A DNA stretch of 20,700 nt from assembly GCA_000226015.1 (NCBI GenBank), contig JH152965.1, forward strand, positions 44,429 through 65,128, read 5' to 3'. This stretch comes from Mnemiopsis leidyi (lineage: Eukaryota > Ctenophora > Tentaculata > Lobata > Bolinopsidae). A model generated the notes under the pieces. The model was not told the origin of the DNA. It saw nothing but the letters and a program-made list of their open reading frames with translations, and made no database searches. Positions within the stretch are counted from its first letter, which is position 1; each line of letters begins with the position of its first letter. The position numbers and the translations under genes are program-made. Shown here one piece after another: positions 1 through 10,300 of this stretch.

Positions 1-1341
1 ATGAGCTTGAAGGAGTTGTTGTTGAGGAGGTGGTAGTACTAGATGAGCTTGATGGAGTAGTCGTACTCGGATGAGCTTGAAGGAGTAGTGGTTGATGAAG
101 TTGTAGTACTCGATGAGCTGGAAGGAGTTGTGGTTGATGAACTGGATGTGCTTGATGAACTTGAAGGAGTAGTGGTTGATGAACTGGTTGTGCTAGACGA
201 GCTTGAAGGAGTTGTGGTAGATGAACTGGTTGTACTAGATGAGCTTGAAGGAGTAGTGGTTGATGAAGTTGTCGTACTTGAAGAGCTTGAAGGTGTTGTA
301 GTTGATGACGTGGATGTACTAGATGAACTTGATGGAGTTGTGGTTGATGAGCTGGTTGTACTTGATGAGCTTGAAGGGGTAGTGGTTGATGAACTTGTTG
401 TACTGGAAGAGCTTGAAGGTGTTGTCGTTGTAGAGGTTGAGGTAATTGATGGTGTAGGTGTTCTTGTCGTTGTTGAGGATTGTGAAGTTGTCGATGATGA
501 AGTTGTTGATGTTGTAGACGTAGTTGATGTTTGAGATGTAGTGGATTCTGTTGGAGTCGTGCTAGGCGAAGTTGTTGATGATGTTGTTGAAGGTGTAGGT
601 GTTTCATGTGGCGTAGAAGTTATAGAGCTTGATGAGGAAGTGCTGGGAGTCGTGGTTGATGAACTTGTTGTGCTCGAAGAGCTTGAAGGAGTAGTGGTTG
701 ATGAAGTTGTTGTGCTAGATGAGCTTGAAGGTGTTGTAGTTGATGAGCTTGTAGTACTTGAGGAGCTTGAAGGAGTTGTTGTGCTAGATGAGCTTGAAGG
801 TGTGGTTGTTGATGAACTGGTTGTGCTAGATGAGCTTGAGGGAGTAGTTGTTGATGAAGTTGTTGTGCTAGATGAGCTTGAAGGTGTTGTAGTTGATGAG
901 CTTGTAGTACTTGAGGAGCTTGAAGGAGTTGTTGTGCTAGATGAGCTTGAAGGTGTGGTTGTTGATGAACTGGTTGTGCTAGACGAACTTGATGGAGTTG
1001 TTGTTGATGAAGTTGTTGTGCTAGATGAGCTTGAAGGTGTGGTTGTTGATGAACTGGTTGTGCTAGACGAACTTGATGGAGTTGTTGTTGATGAAGTGGT
1101 TGTGCTAGATGAGCTTGAAGGTGTGGTTGTTGATGAACTTGTTGTACTCGAAGAGCTAGAAGGTGTTGTTGTTGTAGAGGTTGAGGTTATTGATGGTGTA
1201 GGTGTTCTTGTCGTTGTTGAGGATTGTGATGTTGTAGAAGATGAAGATGTTGATGTCGTTGACGTGGTTGACGTTTGAGATGTAGAGGATACTGTTGGAG
1301 TCGTGCTAGGTGAAGTAGTTGATGAGGTTGTTGAAGGAGTA
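1..1341. repeat. Coding minisatellite with nested periods (42/27 bp within a 741-bp unit)
   Basis: On the plus strand the unit reads like gatgagcttgaaggtgttg with small changes. Short units of 42 and 27 bp are arranged inside a block of 741 bp (247 codons) that occurs almost twice. The periods are multiples of three, so copy-number changes keep the frame. The strand is strongly skewed, with G and T on the plus strand. Confidence 0.9.
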
Positions 1342-1360
1342 GACGTCGATGTCACTGACG
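1..1360 (-). CDS. Repetitive mucin (PTS) exon 31, continues past the left edge
   Basis: About 450 codons of almost pure Ser, Thr and Pro. The basic unit is 14 residues (STTSSSTTTPSSSS), mixed with a 9-residue short form STTTPSSSS. A larger block with TPTPSTTSSTTSPSTT and QSSTTTRTPTPSITS occurs twice, 741 bp apart (1168-1341 and 427-600). There is no cysteine and almost no hydrophobic residue, typical of an extended O-glycosylated mucin rod. The frame stays open from 1360 down to a doubled G at 69-70, which shifts it and makes a stop at about 39. Beyond the shift, positions 1-68 still encode the same repeat in another frame, so the coding exon clearly goes on. Acceptor TTTTTCAG at 1361. Confidence 0.88.
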
Positions 1361-4300
1361 CTGAAAAATAATATAAAGTTCAAAATTACTTGAATTTAAA
1401 GTTCTAGTTCTGCATCTATAAGATGGTCACAACAATTTATCAGATGTAATTTTATCATAAAGTTTCACGCAAATTTAATTACTTCACACCAGGGTAGAAT
1501 TTGACCGAATTACCACATGTCATGATTTCAATTTGATTTTGCTCTCAAAAACAAACTCACTTGGTGTGAATGTAGACGGTGTTGAAGTGATCCTAGATGT
1601 CGAGCTTGAAGAAGACGTGGTTGGAGTGGTAGTAGAAGTTACGCTGTAGCTCGTTGTGGTGTAGGAGGATGTAGTCGTATAGGAAGTTGTGGTCGGAGAG
1701 GTTGTTGATGTTGACGCTGCGGGTATCAAACCATTCAACATTTGAAGTGAGACATAACTTATTCAATCAAAATTAAAACATTTTCGACACTAAAACATTA
1801 TCTTCGTGCATATTATTCAATGATGAGAAGACAGGCCGCTTAGAAAATATTCTTGATGCTCTAAGAGAAAGTGTGACGTACAGGAGCACTCTAGAACTCG
1901 ACAATCAGGCGGCACGGTGCCGGGCGGACATTCGCACGTCTCGAACGCCTCATTTGTGGTGTAGTTCTTGCAAGTTCTTTCTCCGCAGATGTCGTGACAG
2001 GCAGGGGCGGCTGGGATGTACTCTCTCGGCCACTCGCACATTACCTCTGAAAGTTAAAAGCGTGTTGAAGATAATTCTTTATCTAGAATTACCTCAAAAC
2101 ATTACCACTAAAATTTAAAGTTTGTTAACAATTATTTCCTTAGTTTGGTAAAGCTTTAGGAGTATCGTTTGTCAAGTTAAGAATATCAGGAAATTGGTAC
2201 AATTTCGTCGTCACGTGAAACACTGAAATAACTCACGACACTCGGGCATCTTGACTCTCCAGTTGATGACGACGTTGAAGTTGATACAAAGTTTGACGTA
2301 AGCGTAGATAGCCTCACAGTAACAGAGACAATCCCCGCCCATATCGCACCCACAGACATCATACTCACAGGCTGCCTGGTATTCTTCATAGGGCACAAAC
2401 CTGGAAAGGTGAGAACCGTGATTAAGTGAGAATTTTGTTGCAGATCATGGTTCCGCCACCACTATCTGTTGTACTATCTTTTTCATGATTTGATAACAGA
2501 TTGTGCATTAGATATTGAAATTTATTTATTTAAATCTACGCCAGCAAAGTTAAATTTTCAATTTAAATTGTGCTCGTTATAAGAATTGGTTTTCACATAT
2601 ATATATATATATCAATTGGTTTTCAATATCTATATTTGAAGTAAACATCAGACGGGAAAGTGAAATCTCGGCTCTCACACAAGGAAATATTCCTACCTGT
2701 GGCAAGCCCCGAAGATAGACTCATCAGCAAGTATGCTACACATGGTTTTAGCGTAGTCAGCTCGTACTTCATGGACGGAACAAGGCCCCTCCGGGTTGTA
2801 CACGGCATCCGGACAATCTTCCCTCTCCTTCCAAGAGTTACCTGATGCACAACCGTCACACTTCACACTTTATTGCTTTTTTTCATATTTTGCATCATCC
2901 GTTTTTGACGGTTTTTTCCCTTTTTGAAGATCACCATTTATTCGCAAATGATTGATTTTCCCCGTCAGATTGAATTAAGTAAACTAGATTACAGCTTTTC
3001 GGGAAAAAGGAATGTCTGGAAAAGAAGTACTCTAATAATACCACTAATTTTACCAGTACTACTAATTACTATGCTACTATACCACTTCTACCACTACTTT
3101 TACAAACCAAAGGCGTAAGGAGAAGAGACAGTGATGCCGGAAGGTGTCTGATAATCGTCGCCGGGTTTGCCGTTGAAGTTACCACACAGCCCTCTGACCC
3201 TACCTTGCCATTCAGGTTGTACCTTAGGAGTTTTTGGCAGATCAGAGACTGTTTAATTAACATTTATTTCATTTATCTTATAAACGCTCCTCCAGGAGGG
3301 AAATGATAAATAACAACGTATTTCAAAATTCGTGTGAAAGTGTGTGCTCTATAAACAGGGGGTTCTAGAGATCAAGTTAAAAAGTGTGGAAGTGTGTGCT
3401 CTATAAACAGGGGGTTCTAGAGATCAAGTCACGAGGTTTTACCTTTATGTGCACGTGGGTTGCACCGTTCCACATCACTCTCAGACCGATGGGGGATGCC
3501 ACCATGATGAAGAAACCAATCTGGTCGATCATTATATCTGAAAATATGCAAGTGTGATTCATTCGTCTGTAAAATAGTTTAATTCTAAAAGTGAAAAACT
3601 TAAACTATTAAAATAGATTTAATGTTGACGTGATGAAGTAATTTATAAAATTCTGTTATAATTTAGAAAACAATTAAACCAAAAGCATCACATCAGACCC
3701 AGCGTTACTAACCCTCATCGTGGTTTTTGCCCCTGAAGATCCCGGGCCAGTTGAACTGTTTGCCGTTAGTCAAGACCTCCTGGTCCTTGAGCAGCTTGAT
3801 AACCTCTCCGTCGATGTTGACGATTACGGATTTAGCGCACGTGACACCGGTACTTCCACAAGGTACGTTCTCCACGGTTACCTGGAAACACACACGTGTT
3901 ACAATCTGTATCTAGATCAAGTGCAAAACGGTCGGTCGGGGCGAAGTACGTGTTAAGTACGTGTTTAGTACGTGTTAATTTAATGAAAAGTAAGTAAAAA
4001 CTTAGTGAGAAACTAACACTCCAGCGGTCTGACTCTGACAGTGTATACTCGCACTCTCCTTGGAACTCGTAGAACTGTCCATCGTAAGTTAGGTAATGAG
4101 GGTCTCCGTACGCCAAACATTCACCTGAGTTTCATTTGATACAATTAGCATAGGGTGCGGTCTGTGTACGGTGTACGTACGGTGTAAATACGATGTACGC
4201 ACGGTGTGTGTACTATGTACGGTATATGTACGGTGTGTGTTCGATGTAGAATGTACATTACATGTATGGCGTATAAAATTATCTACTAGATAATCGTTAC

Positions 4301-7300
4301 CATGGTTGGATAAAAATAAAATTTGAAGTGAATTTTGTCGCTCTCTGTACACAACAGTACTCCAGTAACAGGTCAAAAATTAAAATTGAAACACAGTTAC
4401 CAGGCAACAGTTACCAGGCAACGGTTACAGGGTAACGGTTACAGGGTAACGGATACGGGGTAACGGATACGGGGTAACGGTTACCCCGATTCATCATAGT
4501 TATTTGTTGCCCACATGTATCGCAACAGTCAGAAGTGCAGATTATTGCTGCAATGGACTATTGTGTAACACTGTGGATAATATTAATATCCAGCAATAAC
4601 AAGCAAAACAATAGAATTATAATTTTAGATTTGTTTGATAAGCAACCTGATCAATTGTTCTTTTTATGAATCAAATACTTGAGTAACTCTACTTATAATT
4701 GTCAATAATGACTTCATAAGTTTAAGTACACAGATACTACACAGACTCCATCCGAACTGTCCTCTGATAGTACTTAAAACATGACAAACATTGTATATTA
4801 GCAGGGGATCATTACTCAGTCTCATCATAACGCTGGACAGCGCGACCCGGGATGATATTTACAGTACCCATGGTTTTTTGACAGTGTTAATCATTGTAAG
4901 AAATACGATATTTTGAGGAAACTTTTACTCTAGTAGTCTTACAGAGATAGGCATCATCAGGCACGTTGCATTTCTTACAACTTTGTTTAATACAACCGGT
5001 TCCCTCAGCCCCCTTTAAGGAATGTTGCCGAGACTTCATGAGGGCTGTTGTTGTTACCATGGGATCAGTCACGTGACCTCACACTGGATTTACTTCAGAG
5101 GAACAGAAGGTGCAGCAAACACGCTTCAAGGCACGGCAGGAGTCTGACAATTGTGTGCAGAGCAGAGTCTGACAATTGTGTGCAGAGCAGAGTCTGACAA
5201 TTGTGTGCAGAGCAGAGTCTGACAATTGTGTGCAGAGCAGAGTCTGACAATTGTGTGCAGAGCAGAGTCTGACAATTGTGTGCAGAGCAGAGTCTTGAAG
5301 GTGGAGTACAGATATAGAGATAGACACGATCCAGTGAGTTAGAGAGTTGGAGTGGGGAATGTATAGGGTTAACCTGATGCGGTAACTATAGTGTGTCCCG
5401 TTAAAGTTGCACAATTTCAAGTTCCCACGTGATAAAATCTATAAGAGACCTTATACTGCAGTTGAGATAAAAGGTAATAGATGAACATTTAGACGTGTTT
5501 GGGTTTCATAATTTTTTCGTGGTTCTAAGTTTTTATTTTGTGATGCTAACTGAGGAGGAGACAAAACATGCTGTACCACGAAACTTCGTCCTAAACTTAA
5601 CCTCGGCACCCTTTCAGGAAGCACCCTGGCTACCACGCAAAAATCTTGCTTAGCACGAGCACTCTCAGACATGTTGTGAACAACTGCAATGTATTTGGGG
5701 GAGTCCAGGATCGCAGAAAAGGCAGAAAATCTTCAATTGAAGACGCTGAGGTCCGGAAGGTTACAGCTCCCTCTCTCTCTCACTCCCGCGGATTTCTGGC
5801 TCTAGCCAACTCTTAAGAGGATCATTTTCAGTGGGAGGGACAGATTCTTCACCTTAATCGCTTCTCTGAAGCGAGCTATAATGCGGGGATTCAATAAATT
5901 GATAAGGCGCGATTTTTCAAATTTGACGGTTGCAGTTGATGACAGATTGAAGAAGTTTATTGAAAATGAGGGATTCCAATCTAAATAAATGTAAATGTTC
6001 ATTGATTTCCTACGAAGCGTTGTGTATTTTTTCGTTTTGCGTCTATTGATTATGATGCAGTAAACCTCCAAAATTGTCGAACTTTATAATGGGACGTAGT
6101 ATATGTAGTAACTGGGCGGTTACTTTCAGGGAACTATGATGTTAATATGCGGCAACTATGATGTGACTATGCGGTAACTATGCAATAACTAACGGGTTAA
6201 AATTTACCTGGACAATCGTTATCTTCGCACTTCCATCCAGTTGAAGTACAGGTGCTGAAATAAAATGATAACGAGTTTTTTTGGTTTTGACAAACTTAAA
6301 AAACACAAGATTTCATCGGGCCTCTCACCCAAAAGAGGGCAATCACTATCTTAGTATCTACAAACTGTAAGCTCCAAGCAGTACGTGTCGAAGTAAACGG
6401 AAAAAGATTGCTGAAACACAAGATCTCACCATTTGTTACAGTCGTTCATAATATACTGTCCTTGTGTGTACTGATAGTCGTAAAACTCGCACACAACCGC
6501 TTGTCCGGCTGAAATTGTTCAGTTGGAGTTATCTAGTATAGTGAGTTAGCCAGTAGTAGGTTCAATTAAACAAAGTTGAAAATTAGTTATAATTCTGCTA
6601 GCTCCAACAAACTAATTGTCGTCCAGCCGCCCATCATTTGACTAACAAAAAAGGAAACACATTCAAAGTTTCTTACGACAGATTTCCTCTGTGCACTCAA
6701 ACTTTCCGTTAGTACAGGTGCAGTTGTTGCAATCCTTAGGGATGACGTCATTAGGTTCGTAACCAACGCCCTTGTCGTCATAGCAACCACATTGCTCGAT
6801 CGGGATGCACTCTCCGTCCGTCTGAAAAGGGACTAAGTCAGATAACCGTATCTTAACTGCTTGATGGACGTGTGTTTTTTATTGCATTATTACAGATATC
6901 GACGTGCACTGTTTGCGGCATCCTAGGCTTGCGTCTTATCTTGGCCCATTTGTCGCACCCTAATAGTTACAACCGTATTTTGGCTTTAACTACAAGTTGC
7001 TATCATGCTCCATGCTATGCCAATTGCTAAGCCTTATCACCAAATTTTGAAAGAGGCTGGAAGAACTAACACAGTAACATAAGCAGATTAGAGTGTGATG
7101 AAATGTTGAACATATTACGCAATAGATGTGTCTATGAAGTAGTCGACATAAGTTTCTGTCAACTCAGTTACTCAGAACACGTCTATTTGAAGATGCAATG
7201 ATGTGATTATATTGTTAGATCATAGAAAGCGATCACGTTAACAGTCTGAAGACTTGAGTAGTACCTTGCTATTGTTTTAGAGTACAATGGGAATTGATCT

Positions 7301-10300
7301 CACATTGAAACGTGGGCTTTAACATGTAGACAATCATGTAATGTACAGCATAGAATCACGTAACAACAAGCAAGGTTACTCCGAATCACTCAACCAGAAC
7401 ACAGCTAGAGATTCAAGTTATCTGATACTGACCCAGGGCTTAAACTCTTCAAACTATTCTAATTCACTGACAAACGTAAATTAAAGACAGACAAAATCAA
7501 TCGATTTAAAAACAGATATTGACGGGGAATTTTGGTGTCAGGATTTAAAAATAAGCAGTAAACCAACTACAAACAATTAAAAACACAACAAAACAACTTA
7601 ACCTATTCCACAATTAAAACAACTAAAACAATTTTACCTATTTCACAACAAAACAACTAAAACAACTTCACCTATTCCACAACAAAACAACTTAAACGAA
7701 TTTACCTATTCCACAACAAACTACTAAAACAACTTTACCTATTCAACAACAAAACAACTAAAACAACTTGACTTATTCCACATCAAAACAACTAAATCAA
7801 CTTTACCAATTCCACAGCAAAACAACTTAAACAACTTTACCTATTCCACAACAAAACAACTAACACAGATTTACCTATTCCACAACAAAACAACTGAAAC
7901 GAATTTACCTATTTCACATCAAAACAACTATAAACCACAACAAAACAACTAAAACGACTTTACCTATTCCGCAACAAAATAACTAAAACAACAACAAACC
8001 ACAACAAAACAACTATTAACCTCAACAAAATAACTAAAACAACAACAAACCACAACAAAACAACTAAAACAACTATAAACCACAACAAAATAACTAAAAC
8101 AACTTTACCTATTCCGCAGCAAAATAACTAAAACAACTATAAACCACAATAAAACAACTAAAACAACTTTAAACCTCAACAAAATAACTAAAACAACAAC
8201 AAACCACAACAAAACAACTAAAACAACTATAAACCACAATAAAAACCCACCTTATCGAGGATCTGACCGTCCGGACAGCTGCAACCCTCTATACAGTCCC
8301 TAGTACAGTCGATGTCGGAGGAGAGGTCCGCACAAGTGTGGATACATGCGGTACCGCACGCCGCATAGGCCTGTCCGGCAGAACAGTCCGCAGCTAGTAA
8401 GGTGGGTGTTAGTGACTTAGTGAGTCGGTTTTATAACAATAAATAATATAACTATTATAACAGTGCAAATACATCAAATTTATTGAGCTGAAGACGATAA
8501 ACCAAAAATTTTCGAAAGCTTCTGATTAACTTTTAAACCTTATCGTATCTCTCAGAGGTAAATTACAGAGTAAGGTTTCGATACGGATTTCGATAAGATA
8601 GTAGATATCTTTATTTTTGAAACAAAGATATTGTACTCCTTGATTCTAATCCAACTTACGACAAAGGTTGTCAGTCCTCCAGTCAATATAGACACTCTTC
8701 AGGGCGCACTGACGAGCGTAGTTGGCCAGGGCTTCACACATACACTTCTCAGGATTGGGGTTGGGGTCCCCGGGACAGTGACACATGTCCTGTACACACT
8801 TGGCAAAGTAGGGACCGACGTCCACGGCGGAGTGGCACTTTGTAAAGTGAGGACCTGAGGGAGGTGGACATTCAGAATTTTGTGAGGCACTAAAGCACTA
8901 ACAGGTGGTTATTACCAGTGCTTTCGCGGACAATAAATTGTAACTTAAGCATTAAATTGTGCCTACTACCAAAGAAGTGTTCCATAAGATAAAATGACAG
9001 AACTGGTTAAGTAAATTCCACTATTTGATAAGTTCATTGTAAAGGAAATGTTTTGATGTAACTCACTAGTTTTGAGGACGTTGCAGTTCTCTTCGGCGAG
9101 TACAAGACCGATAGGGTTGACATCGCAGGGTGACTGGTTTACGGGGAGGATGTTCTCTGTGTCGTCACACGTTGCCTTGTCCTCCTGAACCGACACAGAT
9201 TTAGATAGGGGATACTGTTTACCCACGTGGTTTTATGAGAAAAAAAAACTGAAGTGTTATATCAGTGAAAGAATCAGAAATCTCCAAGGAATTAGTCCAT
9301 CTTAACGAAATTAGGCACGTTCAACAAGGATAAACCATTTATTCAATCTAACAGCATCTAGCATGAAATAAGTTCATCCAATGGGAAAACAGCCTTTTTT
9401 GAACACAGCCTTAAATATTCTAATTCAGTGTTCCAAACCTGCCATGAGAGTGCGAAGATGTTGGAGTCATCCTCAAACACTTTGCTGGTCTTGGGGACGT
9501 AATCGTCAGCTGCCTTGTCGTTGAAAGTACCGCAGAGACCACAGAGGGAGTTCTTTAGAGCTCCCGGGGCGATGATCTGCACCAGCTGCTCGTTGTCCCA
9601 GATAACACTAAGTCCCGAGTATCCGGTTATCTTGACGTTCAGGCGGATTATCCTGGGTGGCGTTGTCATGTAAACAGAAAATAGGTAAATTAGATTTACT
9701 ACACTACTACAGTTACCATATATGAGTGGTCAAGTGGACGATATTCAACGTTAGGTTCTAGGTATTTGAAATCGAACTTTTTTACCATTTTACAGAGAAA
9801 TGGATTAAATAAGTTTCCCTATGGTGACCCTCGAGTTAATTAAGAGGAACTACAAATCGTACATGCTGGAGTATCTGAGGACATCAAAAGTGTCAGACAA
9901 ATACGGCAGTTCCATATTTCCAACTCCGGTCCTGAAGGTCGGATGGCTAATCTTGACCAGGGTGTCATCTATCGACTCGATCGTCCAGTCCATCACTTTC
10001 ACCTTAATATTGCGACATTTAATTTTTAATTCTAAATTATAATTGTGATCAATATGACAATGTATAGATGAGAGATTAGCACTATGCCACTATCATACTA
10101 TTATAGGAACTTTCCTCGCGTCCCACATGGAATTAAACATTTGTGAAGTGTACAATGACGTTATAATGGGCTGTAAAGAGGGCGTTTATTAAATGAAATA
10201 AATATACAAGCAAATTCAATAGATGAAAATGACAGTGATCGTTTACGTAACAACGTAAGTTTCTTTCATACGACCCACCTTCTGTAAATTAAAAGCGGGC

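Larger units (their letters stand above)
4125..6207 (-). other. Intron 22 (2.1 kb), no exon seen
   Basis: The longest intron linked here, between the extra hinge and VWD3. It holds gtacggtgt-type imperfect repeats (4160-4260), a 14-bp array (4394-4485), a 25-bp array (5141-5295), a coding-like stretch of uncertain origin (5542-5990) and imperfect repeats with actatg and gcggtaacta (about 6110-6190). Positions 4490-5100 are AT-rich with nothing recognised. Confidence 0.65.

Noticed and set aside
88..1278. Two long plus-strand open frames of Val/Asp/Glu/Leu repeats
   Set aside because: They are the antisense of the Ser/Thr/Pro mucin repeats; the repeat keeps all of its copies open. The minus strand has the splice sites and upstream domains.
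5141..5295. CRISPR array
   Set aside because: Identical units follow each other with no spacers, in an animal intron. The same holds for the 22-, 30- and 34-bp arrays.
5079..5420. Minus-strand 113-codon frame over the 25-bp array
   Set aside because: Product of six identical 25-bp units read in turn in all three frames; no domain or splice support.
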